NCBI GenBank assembly: GCA_013339895.1
Contig: JABACO010000001.1
Span: 26,952,015 to 27,016,014 of the forward strand
DNA: 64,000 bases
Source of the DNA: Ephydatia muelleri
Lineage: Eukaryota; Porifera; Demospongiae; Spongillida; Spongillidae
Direction of reading: 5' to 3'
Positions 9,803 to 22,779 of the stretch are shown here, in pieces. A program made the position numbers and the translations under genes. The number at the start of each line of letters is the position of its first letter. Position 1 is the stretch's first letter. The notes below the pieces were generated by a model, which worked only from the letters and a program-made list of their open reading frames with translations, was not told the DNA's origin and did not search any database.

Positions 9803-12800
9803 TTAAAGTACCACTCCATATGCACAGCATTGTTCCATATCCTTGATATCAGGAGCAGTTCTTTTATTGACCATCTGATATGCATGGTTCTCTTCCATTT
9901 GGATATTCTTCAAATGATCTGTTCAATAACTATTTCAAGCAATGCAAATACACACTCACTGTACCTTTGTGCTTGTGTTTTATGCAGACAATCACACACA
10001 CCACACACACAACTGCTGAAATCACCAACACTGATGCTCCACACACTGATCCATAAACTGCATGTGAAGAACACATCTGCATAAATGTGTAAAACTCAGC
10101 TAGGACTTACCAATAGCATAATTCATTTTTGTAGTGTTCTTTGAGGTGAAAGATGTCGTGGGAGTCACAAATACTTTAGTCACTGTCGTGATGACGTTAG
10201 TTCTTTGGTTTGCTATTCATAATTTGTGCATGTGTTACATAAGACGTATGTAAGAATTAGATAAACCTGTAGAAATGTGTCTGTTTTGGAATGTGTCATT
10301 GCTTCCGTTGAAATCGGCCTCCATCTCCGTAATATTGAAATGATTACATAATGCCTTAACAACGAGCCTTGACAACCACTGCCCTGTGTAACTTGAGGCT
10401 ATATGTAAACATAACAAGTTCAGTCACCATTTTACAAGCCATGCAATGAAATGGAACTATTACTCTATTTACGGCCAAAACCACATGGCGGCTCTTTCAT
10501 CCGGATCATTTTTTGCGACTGAAATGAAAGCAAACAACTGAAGGAGACAAATGGTGCCTACCTACGTATGACATTATTTTGTTTTGGCATTGGTAGAGTC
10601 GTAAAAAGTTGAGTGTACGAGTGTGTATGCACACGCAATATATGTAAGTTTCATTAGGTGGCCCATTTTTTGCTCTTGTAGCATTGTGTGGTACCTGCAC
10701 ACAGCACATACACCTGCGCACACATACAGTATCCTGTACTCCTTCACACAAATGCACATGTACATGTACACCTGCAAATATACATAATTATATATACCTG
10801 CACCACACATACACTTTGCACACAACGTACACACACATAAAACTGCACAGACATAATACACCTTGTACATGTACAACCTAGTGTTCAGCTGCAAACAGTA
10901 GAACACTGCCATCTGTTATGCACTTGCACCAATGGTAAAACAACAGAGGGAATATCTATGACATCATAGGAAGTATCAAGTTCAGAAAATACTGTGCACT
11001 GATATAAAGCTCTGTGTCTCTTTCCTCTAGCCACCAACACTCTCCCACACACTCTACAGAGCTCCTGAACCTTCTCTTTGTGGGGATCCTGCAACCTACA
11101 TAACTTTCTATCGTGAAAAACAAAACTAGTGTCCATTGCAGAATGGTTTTTTCAAATCGCGATATTTGTTTTCCCTATGGTGCTGCATGTGTTCTGACTT
11201 CTTTGAAACATTGCGTTTACAGACAGCCACGAAACCAAAATGAAGTACACCCATAATTACGTTACAGCTCGATATTGATACTAAAAGAGGATGCGTGTTA
11301 TAATGTAATGTACTTGCAGATTGCAGAAGCTTCCACACATTCAACAACCAATGGGCAGGATTATATAGCTTGCTCGATATACATTCTTAATGAGGCTAGG
11401 ACATTATTTACATATCTAGTTACGATACAATTCATATTGTTGTATGACCTAGTGCCTGGCTACAAACGGCAGTATAAAAAAAAGCAAACCTTGCTTCTGT
11501 GGGATAAAACAATAGGTGATGTTTTTCCCATTCCCAGCTCCATTGGCAGCAAAGAATGTGAAGTGGATTGGATCGCCATAATCCATGATGGTCTTGTTTT
11601 GTCCTCCATTTGTACCACTTAATGAAGGGTGAGTGAAATCAACTGATGAGGTACATGTCCTTGGGAAGGTGCAGTCTGGATCACTTGAGATGTTCTTACA
11701 TCCATATATGGTGATATTGGTACACAAGGTGTAATAGAATATATCAGGTAAGTTAGTGACATCAAGAGAGAATGGAGCACCCCAGGAGAGTAAGAAAGTG
11801 GTGTTGGATATATTTACAGCAAAGTAGCTTGGAGCATCAAGAGGACCTGAAAGTTAAAGAAGAGAATATATGATTATGTCCATTATCATACGATGAGGAT
11901 ACAAATATGAATGCTTGTCCCACCTATCAGATACAGTGTACTTATCAATGCAAAATTAAGCAGCCTACTAACAACTTATGGATGCAAAGCTTTCCCTAGC
12001 GTATCTTGATCATTTATCTCGTATCAAATGTACATGTGCCGTGATGATACATGTATTAGTATGTACTATAACAACCCTAGCGTATCTTGATCATTTATCT
12101 CATATCAAATGTACGATGATACATGTATTAATATGTACTACAAGAAGTAAAAAAGAAAACTTCTCAGTCACAATTATTTCTTAGACTTAAGATTGGCAAA
12201 TTCATCGATGTATCTATAAATTGTAATTTTTTGTAAGGGAATGTGGGGAGGGGGGGAGTTGAGACTACAGATCAAACATGGTCTGCCAGTTATTTACACT
12301 GTCTGATTAATATATCAGCATTGAATTCAAAAATCCCAGTAAAGGAAAATTCTGTTCGGTTTATATGTACTGTAAGCATTGTGGAGAGTCCAAATGGCAG
12401 CCACTGCAAGCGTCTAATTGATATTTAACAAATTATTTAAATATTACGCTGAATTACATTACAATTTTCTCATATTTGCAAGCTGTCGGTGTATGACTGC
12501 TCCCAAAAATCAAACAAAGCTTCGTCTCTATGTGAATGGTGAATGCACGACTGCCGTGTTGAGAGGTTGTTGCCACCATTTCAAAATCAAATGAAGAACG
12601 ATGGCAAGCATGTGACACCATTTTTTTACCGTGATACCATGCTTTATCTCTTCAAAATTAGTCTGCACTATCTTGCTCTAATCTTTAGTTTTGTTCATTC
12701 TTGCACGTATACACTACGCCATTAAATGTTAGATCGGCTCATACTGCAGGATGCTTTTACAACTCTGAGAATGTTGTCATAGTACTGTATTTGTGCAGGT

Positions 12801-13946
12801 TTACTGCACCCACAGAAATGGAACATACTAAACAATCTACTGTACATGTACATGCATGGGGTACGGCATGCTTATTTGACAGAATGAGAAGTACAGAAAC
12901 ATTATCATACCACTGCAGCACATTAACCATAAATGTTTTATAATTTAGACGTATATGGACTTAGAAATGATATGGGATTTGAATTTCAGAGTGTTTCCAT
13001 GGGTATGTGAAATTGGAAATCAGTCAGAAGCAGCTTGAAATAGATCCAGAATGCATAATAATATCCAAATCAATGTACATGTAGCATGCCTTGTCCTGGC
13101 AAGAAACTGTGTCAAATGGCAGATGCACTGCTTCTAATCACCTTTAAGAAGAAAAAGTATCTGTGTGTGAATAAATATAATGTGGCTATAGAACAGTAAC
13201 TTAAAGCACAACTGGGATATGCAAGCATACCACTTTATAAATACGTGTATACTTATACTTATATATGCAGTAACTTCACTTATTATTTAATAAGTAAATA
13301 TAAAATGATAAAATTCTACAAGATTTTGATCCTTAAGATGTGTCTTTTGTATTTTTATTAGTTACCATGATGTAAATGAAGCAGCAACAGAAATGGAATG
13401 AACAATACAAGCAAACACAAAATTCATTTATCCCACCTTTTGCTATACCCAAATCTAATATAGGCACAAATCCTCACCCTGAATGATGAGTAGTGTTGGT
13501 GAACTCTGGAGGAAATTCAAAGTGGGTTGGTAAGTGACCACTCCACAGGCCACTTGTGTGTTGTTGTAGTTAGCATTAGGTATGATGGAGAGATGAGATG
13601 GAACAACAGCTCCTAATGTTGGATCGATTGGGGCAATAGTTAGTCCGACATTGCCACTGGTAGGGTTTCCATTTAAAGTCCAAACAGCAACAGTCCCGTT
13701 TCCAGAACAGTTGAATACAGCTGGATTAGGGCTTTGGAATACTGTGTAGTTCCCTTGTGGTGAGAGGAGCACAAAACCAGTTGCAACTGCATGACATAAA
13801 AATGCATACATGTATCAACTTAAATCGCATCAAGATGTACTTTATCCATAATGGAGAGAATGAAACTCTTATGATATCAGTGTTCAGTCCTTACATGTAA
13901 TTGACAGAAGTAGTGACATTGTTGTGAAGCAGATGTTAGTGCCCAT
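9803..13946 (-). CDS. Gene A: Ig-FN3 single-pass receptor, six exons, apparently intact (342 aa)
   Basis: Minus-strand exons: 13946-13895 (start ATG, hydrophobic MSLLLSIT), 13786-13478, 11846-11490, 10212-10111, 10057-9965, 9918-9803 (TAA). Lengths 52, 309, 357, 102, 93 and 116 sum to 343 codons and every junction is phase 1 with GT-AG sites (for example ACAT|GTAAGG, TTCAGG|GTGAGG, CAAG|GTTTGC). Residues about 1-17 are a signal peptide. About 18-120 form an Ig domain with the Cys-Trp-Cys set (FNCSG, VWTLNG, VACGV). About 121-239 are FN3 (LLSWGAP, HFTFFAANGAGNG). About 240-273 are a Thr-rich linker. About 278-298 are a membrane helix (VLVISAVVCVVCVIVC) followed by KHKHK. The tail has ENHAYQMV. 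Many N-x-S/T sites suggest a glycosylated surface receptor or adhesion protein; the ligand is unknown. Confidence 0.78.
10968..11304 (-). mobile_element. Insertion in gene A intron carrying a RAG1-like first zinc motif
   Basis: Relative to the paralogous intron in D (which reads ACATCATGTAATGTAC), gene A has 337 extra bases between ACATCAT and GTAATGTAC. On the minus strand the insert encodes KVQELCRVCGRVLVARGKRH, resembling the first CxxC motif of the RAG1 N-terminal region (LCRxCG). The exon that should carry this motif was not seen upstream of the main element at 1.07 kb. This is probably a fragment of a second copy of that family. Confidence 0.5.
11994..12145. repeat. Tandem duplication, unit about 76-80 bp
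   Basis: CCTAGCGTATCTTGATCATT occurs twice in direct orientation, each time followed by TCAAATGTAC and GATGATACATGTATTA. The D block has only one copy near 29387, so the duplication is younger than the block duplication. Confidence 0.85.
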
Positions 13947-14915
13947 TGTGTAAAACTCTGCATGTTCATTGGAAGCAAAATAAAATAGCACATGTACAGT
14001 GTAAGTACTCAATCTAAGACTGTTTGCATATTCAAATTGGAGTATTCAAGGATGCTGTTCGGCACAATAGGCTTCTAGAATATCCAGCCTGGTTATTAAT
14101 TCACAATGAGGTCACGTGATGCAATATTTGCGAAATGCTGAATCGTATTTGTTTCAACAATACAGAACATGCACAATATACACCATCAGGCCTATTCATT
14201 CATGTAGGTTTGCATTCGCACTTCCATTACCTACTTTAGAATGCAATCAAATGTCTTTTGGAATTTTCCCACTCACCACAGATACCACTGAGATAACCCT
14301 TGTAATTACCAAAACACAGAGTATTTCCGTTACAAGCACAGACACCTGACAGATCCATAGACACGTGATCACCTTAGTGCATCACATATCGCGTAGTAAG
14401 AGCATAATATCTATGCCAATGGTAACAGTGGTAGATATATACATGTACGACATACCTTGGGTGACTTTAACTTTATCGGTATTACTCTTTCGATGGCCTC
14501 GTTGATATTCCAGTGTATATTAGCCTCCTCGTATCGCACTCTACTCGCCAAGCAACAAGGCTCAGAACTCTCTCGATAACAACAACCCGTTTATTTCGTC
14601 TTCAGCGGTCGGTTTCTTTTCACGCTCTACTTTATCTTTTAGTAGTTCGTTTCTTTTGTTGATACGTTTCGCGTTAAGAGCCGGACCGGCTGGTCCGTTT
14701 CTTTTGATATTTCTTTGTTAAAGAGGTCCGTTAAATTTTCCGTCATAGACCGTTTCGTTAATTTACTAGCTAGTGAACCAAAAAAAAAACAAAACAGACC
14801 GTACTTGATCTCTACTGCACGTACATACATTTGCATGTACTTTTTAATTCAATGCGTGCTTGTACTGCAAGAGTAGAGTAGATGTATATATTGAATATGA
14901 CAATGACCTACTATG

Positions 14916-15441
14916 TCAAACTACAAAATCAGCTATGATGAATGGCGTAGAAATGATTGCTCTGTCAATCAATCTAGTCAGAGCCAGGTTCAGTCGGCTG
15001 TACAGGTCAAATGTTGTCTTGGACTTGCTGCTTGACATGTGGACAGCCAGTCGTGCGTGAGGCAAGAAGTGTAAAACACTCCTGGGCTTCCTTGCCCAGG
15101 CACCATAGGACTCCACAGCAAGGTACACAAGACCATCCCAATACAGTGCACTTCTGGTATGTTTCCGTGACTCAATAGCCTGAGCTGCTGCCCCAACTGT
15201 CATACCTGCTTCGTTTAAAATGTTTGCATTGAGCGGTGAAATGACAGACAAGTCCAGAGCCGCAGGCTTACCATGATCCCAGTCTGCAGGCCGAGAGTGA
15301 GAACGATCATGGTTGAGACCAGAACCAGCCTCAACTTCAACATGAATGTGGGCCAGATGGAATGACTTGACCAGAATGTCTGTTAGTTTGTTTTGCCTGA
15401 GGACAGCCTCACCTCCACGTTTGCAAGTCGCAGCATGATGG
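14916..15441 (-). pseudogene. Non-LTR retrotransposon 3' end (block A copy)
   Basis: The minus frame has the C-terminus of a reverse-transcriptase polyprotein: [44 protein letters not shown] and LYSRLNLALTRL. The RPAD...ALDLSV arrangement resembles the PD-(D/E)xK endonuclease that follows a Cys/His motif in early-branching non-LTR elements (R2/NeSL-like); that assignment is inference. The 5' side is interrupted at ATGGCCAAGA by a (TG)n tract, where the copy at 32 kb continues coding. It belongs to the same family as 40.2-43.1 kb. Confidence 0.75.
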
Positions 15442-15447
15442 CCAAGA

Positions 15448-15565
<118 letters not shown>

Positions 15566-15804
15566 ATGTATGCATGTGTATAAGTGTGTTTGGTACTCTG
15601 CTGGGGACCCTCCATTGTTCAGTTCAGCCATGATGTGAGCACCAGTCAACAAACCTTTTCAATAGCTGCACTGTTTATGAACATCTGGAAAGGTTTGCAG
15701 ACAAATGATAAATACAGTGAAGGGCATGACAAAGCCTCTGATCCCATTAGATGTAGACAACTGGAGCGTGTTGTATCATGACTAGCCACTCTTTTACCTT
15801 TTCT

Positions 15805-15930
15805 GTTTGGGGAGGGGAGGTGTGTGAGGATGGAGGTGTGTGAGGAGGGGAGCTAGTGAGGAGGAGGTGTGTGAGGAGGGAGGTGTGTGAGGAGGGGAGC
15901 TTGTGAGGAGGGAGGTGTGTGAGGAGGGGA
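15805..15930. repeat. G-rich minisatellite (GGTGTGTGAGGAGG units)
   Basis: Imperfect repeats of GTGTGAGGAGGGGAGCT, with a shorter related tract near 26105-26180 in the other block. Confidence 0.85.
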
Positions 15931-16273
15931 GATATTTTTGTTTTCCCCTTTTTTAATGACCCATTGCTGCTGGGCCAGGAGTGGTAGCTAGAAGGTCATC
16001 TTAATTCAAGAGTGTATTAATGACTTAACTGGACAATGTGTGCAATGTGTGTGAGTGCATCATTAAACATGGTGATTATTAGTTCCATGATTATGTAACC
16101 ATCATCAACGTGGCAAAAGAGGCTCACATGTGCAAAGAAGGAGATAAAAATCATTCTCTATTAGTGATGAAACTACTCCTGTACATGTGGAGAAGTATGT
16201 CTTGAAAAATGCAGTGTGTCATTTCAAGCACAACCTATGGATTTACATATACTGTCAATATAATACCAAGAAG

Positions 16274-16274
<1 letters not shown>

Positions 16275-16334
<60 letters not shown>
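16275..16334. repeat. (TG)n microsatellite
   Basis: An uninterrupted TG run; another short one lies at about 17079-17112. Confidence 0.95.
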
Positions 16335-16336
<2 letters not shown>

Positions 16337-17072
16337 AACAAATTGTTCTGATGAGTTGTTTTGTTTAACAAGTGTACTTTTTAAGTGTACTGTATGACTA
16401 GAGATGTGAACAGAATATGAGAGGACTCAGTATCCTTATAGATCACCAGCTCTACTGGAGGGTGTACATGCAATGTATCCATGTTGGTAATGCAAGGAAG
16501 TCTGTGTGTTTAGAGTTCTATTTGGAATGATCTGATTGATATGTGTTAGATGTATTGCAATCTCATGCAAATATAGTGCATCAATAGATATAACAGATCA
16601 CAATATCTAAGGGAACAAAGTATAACCATGCATATGTATGTGTGCAGCATAATATAGCTGCATCAGTAGTGTGCATGTGCATGAGTGTGTAAATATGTGC
16701 TTTGTGTGTACATTTCAGTTAAACGATGAATTCCATTTGAAAAGATCATGTTTGCAGTAAAGTTTGAGAGGTTGTGTGTATATGCTCATAACTGAACAAT
16801 AATTAAAGAATTGTTTGAGTTGAGTATTTGGTGTACAGCATATATTGACTTAGTGAAACTAAATGCTTGCATGGTTAGGCCAAAATATACAGTACATTCC
16901 TTGTTTATTCCTTGTAGTTTCTCTTTTGCATTTCCATGTCAGGTGTTTATGAAGACAGTGTGGTTATTTACACTGCAGATCAGCAATTCACCTCTTCCTT
17001 TTTCACAGAAATATTTATAGTGTATAATCGGCAAGAGTAAAACATGTTTTCGAACACACATGCAGGTTTATT

Positions 17073-17116
<44 letters not shown>

Positions 17117-17748
17117 GCATGTGTGTGTATGTATGCATGTGGACATATACGTGTGACTAGTCCGGCCACAGCCACTATCCTTAAAGGTAAAAGTGTCACT
17201 AAATGGAGTAATGGCACCACAGTTGGTCATGTGAATGATAAGACCCAACAGACTGTGGACTTTTGGAACCAGTCTACCCATCCTCACTCCTCTGAAGCCT
17301 CAAGATTGGTGAACATAGAATTGACCATAGACAAAGAACATGATGCATGCCCTAGCTTGCACCTGCACCTACATGGATATCCTAAAACCTTAGTACCTCT
17401 CTTGGTGGTGTATTGATATTCACTGTGGGTCTGATGTTGTGGTGGTTTGAGCTATAGGCCATGCAAGTGTGATTGGCATGTTCTTCATACCACCTTCCTC
17501 TCTCCTCCTCTTCCTAACATCCCATTCTTCTGAAGCCTCAAGGTAAGTGAACATAGAATTGAAGTAGTGGTTGGACTGCCATTCTTATATGCACAATCAT
17601 AAATGTGATTCAGAGCAGATCACCTGTCTAAGGTCACCCAAGTGTGAACATTGCTTTAAAATCATGGTGCAAATGCAAGCTCAATAGTGTGCACATTACT
17701 ACAAATTATGTTACTGCCCACTGTACTGTGGAAAGTGTTTTTCTGGCC

Positions 17749-17932
17749 CACTGGGCTACAGCATTTAGTATGCAGAGTTGTGCAGAGTCTACATACCAAC
17801 CATATGCAGATGGGTATCATTGAAGTGTCCATATTCAGACGTCTGCATATGGACACTTCAATGATACTCATCTGCATATGGTTGGTATGCAGACTCTGCA
17901 CAACTCTGCATACTAAATGCTGTGGCGCAGTG
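17749..17932. mobile_element. 184-bp hairpin MITE, copy 1
   Basis: Nearly the whole element is an inverted repeat centred on CAGACGTCTG: CACTGGGCTACAGCATTTAG at the left mirrors CTAAATGCTGTGGCGCAGTG at the right. An element of exactly the same length and sequence type sits at 29061-29244. Termini CACTG...CAGTG suggest a CACTA (EnSpm)-like non-autonomous element. This copy lacks an obvious target duplication (GCC versus CAT). Confidence 0.8.
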
Positions 17933-18299
17933 CATGGGTGATTTCTTTAATGACCGTACTTAGCTCATCTTAGGATGATCATTTGCAGTACACAGTGCAT
18001 GGTTTGCAATTGGAATTTAGTCTATTATATCCCAGAAATTTTAGGACCATGCATTTACAAACTCCATATGACATGTGCACATCACTCCATAGAAAAATGG
18101 TACTTGCTACATTCAGATTTCTATACATGGCTGGATGCAAAGGGACTGGGGAAGGGGGTTCAGATCATATTCACTTTCTAATGAAATCATATTCCTTAAT
18201 ATTGATTGTGAACATGATCTGAACCTCCCGATTTATTCACCTATGCTATACATGCACCTAGCAAAATTACGCAATGCAACAAGAGTACTATGACAATGA

Positions 18300-21200
18300 C
18301 TAAAGTACCACTCCATATGCACAGCATTGTTCCATATCCTTGATATCAGGAGCAGTTCTTTTATTGACCATCTGATATGCATGGTTCTCTTCCATTTGGA
18401 TGTTCTTCAAATGATCTGTTTAATATCATAGTGAAACATTATTTCATGCAATGCCAAAACAAACTAACTGTACCTTTGTACTTATGTTTTATGCAGACAA
18501 TCACACACATCACACACACAACTGCTGAAATCACCAACACTGATGCTCCACACACTGATCCATAAACTGTATATGAAGAACAATATTAATGTACTTTTTG
18601 TATAAGACGAGAAAGGAGTCATACTCTGTGGTGTGTAAGATATCATGAGAGTCATGGATGCTTTGGTTGTTGTAGTGATGACATCAATTCCTTGGCCTGT
18701 TGGGCATATTCTCATGTAATTTCAATAATAAGTTTAGAATCAAAATGTAATAGCATCATTATGATTGCAAGTACTGTCACAGTACTTGCAATCATAATGA
18801 TGCTATTACATTTTTATAAAGTTGCTATCCTTCTCATCTTCATCACCTCGTAGCGCAATACCTTGTCTGGCTAAAAATCTTATATTTTCAGCAATAGTTA
18901 CAAGGCATTGTCCACTAATCTTCTTTCCTTCAGCATGAGCAGTTGAAAGCATCTCTCCGATGTCCCTTGTTGTTTCAGGAATCGTAACAAGGACTTCAAC
19001 GGCTTTCTTGTGTGTGATAGTTTGCTCATGGCGTGCAAAGGCAACAGTAGCATCCTTCCAGTTGGAAAACCCACCACAGACAAAGGGTGAATCCTTTATG
19101 TTGCCAGAGGCCAGGCTCAACTTTCCTTCATTGACGGCTTTAACGCAAGTGTGGCAAAACGAGAGGTCTTGAGAGCTATCGTAGTGTAGCCAATGCCAGT
19201 TGGAAAACCAGTTACGATTAAAAGAACGCTTTACCATTTTTTTCTGGCCGAACGTGCGCATCGGAAATACACATTTCAACGGCTGATTAGGCGCAACGCC
19301 CACGTTTGGTGGTTTAAGCTCGGGAACATTGACAGTATTCATACCCGCCATCTACACACGCTCCAGCCGCAACTATGATCACAATGAATATTAAAAATCT
19401 ATAATCACATATATTAATAAATTTAATTAATAACTTATCATTAGGCCAAAAACCTGTACGGCTTTGGCCGTACAGGCCGTAGTGGTTGCTACGGCCCTGC
19501 TGTGTGTTGCTAAAGATGCTGTGATAGTCATTGATACTCAGTGTTGTTGTGATGACATCACCTATGACATGTTTGATTTGTGCACAAGCTACATGAAACT
19601 CAGAATTCAAATTTCCTGTAAGAACGCAAGAACCTGTACAAATATGTATGGTTCTACGCATATACAGGTATTTTAGTAAGATACAACATGACTCAGCAAC
19701 AAAGTATGCACAATCTAATAGTACAATCTCAAAACAGAAGTAAATATCATGCCCATTTAGTATAGATACACTTATCACATTGCAATGTACATAATGCTGG
19801 GGACAAAAGTACTGTTGCAATGTAACAGTAAACAGAACTATGTAAACCTAATACCTTTTTGAAACAAATATGAAAATATGGCTTGGGTTCCACTCCCTGC
19901 TCCATTGACAGCAAAGAACGTTATTTGAATTGGATCACCATAATCCACGTTACTTTAATTATCAAAGTTATATACAAAAAATGGGATCAGAACAACATGC
20001 AAAATAAATAGCAATGAAGGTAACAAACAGAAAGCAGAAGTGTAGTACACAAACCTGATTCCTTTTTGAACAAATAGGTAAAGTTGGCCTTGGTCCCATT
20101 CCCAGCTCCATTGACAGCAAAGAATGTGAAGTGAATTGGATCACCATAATCCATGATGGTCTTGTTTTGTTCTCCATTTATACCATTTAATGAAGGATGA
20201 GTGAAATCAACTGATGAGGTACATGTCCTTGGGAAGGTGCAGTCTGGATCACTGGGGATGATCCTGCATCCATATATGGTGATATTGGTACACAAGGTGT
20301 AATAGAATATATCAGGAGAGTCAGTGACATCAAGAGAGAATGGAGCACCCCAGGAGAGTAAGAAAGTGGTGTTGGAGGTGTTGGATATATTTACAGAGAA
20401 GGTGCCCGGTGCATCAAGAGGACCTGAGAGGTAATCAAGAGCAAGAGGTGTCAGGTAGACTGCTGATTGCTTTCTGGGAGAAGTTTGGAAGACATAGAGT
20501 ACATTTATAACATTACTCAGGTATCTGTTTTGAAATTTCTACAAATGTATTTCACGTCAGAGGAATTTAGGGAAACGAAGGATATGGATGATTGAAATAA
20601 TTTACACAAATCTAGTAAAATGATTACAGCTGACCCATGTGCGGCAACTGCAGTGAATTATGTTATATTAAGATAGTTTACATAAGATGGAATGTCTTTT
20701 CACAAACAGTGTAAAAATTGAATCACAATAATGTGCATGCAGTGAAGCAGGGATTGCTTTCCAATGTACACTACAGTAGGTTGCAGTAAAATTCAATATT
20801 TTGTTTTATAAAAATGCAAACCATGTCATGCACATATTTCATTCAAATGCATATTTGCATGGGATAGTACAACACTCACCCTGGATGGTCAGATTAGTTG
20901 GTAGACTTGTCAGTACGTTGGAAAAGGTGACATCTGCTGCTCTGCAAACCACTTGTGTGTTGTTATTGATGGTAGAATTAGATGGAACAATGAGTTGAGA
21001 TGTGACTGTATCTCCAGTGGGTGGGTCAATGACATATGTTATTCCCATTTGTGCATGTTTTTTGGCATAACCAGCTCCATTTAGTGACCATGCAACCACT
21101 GCTCCAGTTCCCAAGCCATTCCCATAGCAGTAGAAAATAGCTGGAGTGTCATTCTGAAATACTATATAATTCCCTGGTGGCATGAAGACTATAGATCGAG

Positions 21201-21426
21201 TAGCACCTACAGATAATGATGACAAACGTTGTGTAGTGGATAATGATAATGATTTGGTGTAAAAATATAAACATCCTAATAAAGGGCGAGAAATGCTACC
21301 ATACATATAACTCTTGAACTTTGAACTACATCCTTACTTGAATTGGCCAAATTAAGAAGCACCATCATGATAGTGATCAGCTTCCAGAGAGATTGTCTTT
21401 CCTCAACATAATAAAACTGTAACATT
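18300..21426 (-). CDS. Gene C: Ig-FN3 single-pass receptor, six exons, apparently intact (364 aa)
   Basis: Minus-strand exons: 21426-21339, 21206-20880, 20423-20055, 18696-18595, 18566-18474, 18415-18300 (TAG); lengths 88, 327, 369, 102, 93, 116, total 365 codons, all junctions phase 1. Signal peptide about 1-29 (basic start, then LITIMMVLLNLANS). Ig about 30-138 (FYCYG, VAWSLNG, VVCRA). FN3 about 139-261 (LLSWGAP, FTFFAVNGAGNG), 12 nt longer than in A through an extra SNTS-type repeat plus tail changes. Thr-rich linker about 262-295 (VITTTTKASMT). Membrane helix exon to about 326, then a tail of the same length as in gene A with the Tyr motif. The linker-TM intron would be only 28 nt (GTAC...ACAG) and not a multiple of three, the weakest point of the model. 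The large FN3-linker intron hosts a hAT fragment, a palindrome and a second half-FN3. Confidence 0.7.
18742..18814. repeat. Perfect palindrome, arms about 36 bp
   Basis: Centred on 18778; the left arm ATGTAATAGCATCATTATGA is mirrored in ATTACA on the right. It abuts the truncation point of the hAT open frame, so it may mark the breakpoint of an inverted duplication. Confidence 0.9.
18806..19351 (-). pseudogene. hAT-family transposase N-terminus with TTF-type zinc finger (truncated)
   Basis: A 181-codon open frame with FGQKKMVKRSFNRNWFSNW, FCHTCVKA, GFSNWKDATVAFARHEQT and NIRFLARQGIALRGDEDEKD. This is the TTF zinc finger and start of the hAT/ZMYM-like transposase, normally followed by several hundred residues with the catalytic triad and dimerisation domain. 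It stops after DSNF where the adjacent palindrome begins, so the catalytic part is missing. It lies in the large intron of gene C, same strand. Confidence 0.85.
19850..19957 (-). pseudogene. Extra 3' half of an FN3 exon in gene C intron
   Basis: The minus strand reads VDYGDPIQITFFAVNGAGSG, ending at AAAAAG|GTATTAGG, a good donor. It duplicates the last third of the FN3 exon just upstream (20055-20423). It could be a relic of a tandem exon duplication or an alternative terminal exon. Confidence 0.6.
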
Positions 21427-22779
21427 ATTAGTACGTAATTCAAATTACAAATGTTATGTTTTAATGACCACCTAGACTATGCTTAGAACTTAAAATCACT
21501 ATGAAGATAAAATATATATGATACAAGATGCCAATGCTTAATTTATCGAAAGCACAGTGTATTTGTTGTATATGCTCTACCTATGGTGTACGATGCAGTC
21601 CATTTAGCATGTTCTCCATTGACCTTTCTCTAATCACAGCATTAGATCCAGAGCCAGTAATGCAATGCTGCAATTTACTCACGTGATGCGTTCCCAGACC
21701 AACGATGTCGGATATATACATGTACTTTCTAAAACGTGTCGGATAAATGCCCAGTTTTCTAACCACCGTACATGTACTTTCTAAAACGTTGCAAGCCAAG
21801 GCTTGCGTAAGGGAGTTTCAACACTTCTAAGTATACCATGTTGCTGCACCATTGATATGTTATTTATGTGGCAGTACCATGCTTTGGCATCTGACCCGTT
21901 CCAACTGCGATGAAAGTGGCGAGGTGAGTTACTGAAGATAGCAGCGTACGTTCCACAGCCCGAACACCTCCTCAGCTCACAGACTAGACACTGTTGATCG
22001 AAATCTCGTGACTTAATATGTGCATCTGTTAGTGCAAGTATCCTAATTAATGCACCGCTAAGGCAGAGCTACTTTAATGACGGTAAATACATGATTATAT
22101 TCGAACAGTGTTTGTCTTTTATTGAAAGATGCGCAGTCCTGGTCTGTATATATGTAGATCATCTGGCAGAGTTGTATTGACTATTATCTTGTCGCTTTAT
22201 AATCTGTATAACTTATGCGTCATTATGACTAAAATGGGGACAGTTTAATACCTACGAAGACCTATTTGTGTCTATAGCACATATAGCATTAATAGCAACT
22301 CTCTTTAGTTGCCTATGTAGTTTATGCTGCTCAAGACATGAACTGCAATGATGTGTAGAATGGCTTGTGTAAACTAAAGTGTATCTCGTTAATCAATTTT
22401 GCAATACAAAACATTGCCTTGTTTTCTTGGAAAGCCATTAAAAACAGGACAATGAATATTGTGCTTGGTTATGAATGCATGCCATTGCTCATGCTATTTT
22501 GGCAGGGCTGCTGCATGTGCACATTCTGTTCAGCAGCAAAAGGCATAGTTTAAGGATTAACTTGTAAATATTGATACCTTTTCATTATGACATTTCAAGC
22601 GTCAAGAAACCTTCAATTAAAAACACCACTCACCATGGGGGGTAAATGAAGTACATCAATACCAGCTTGAAGTACATTAATACCAGCTTGTGTCTAACAA
22701 ATTAAAGGACTAACTAGTAATAATACTTTACATGTCGTTTCTTAGTCATTATCATACACACACATAATTATATGCACAC

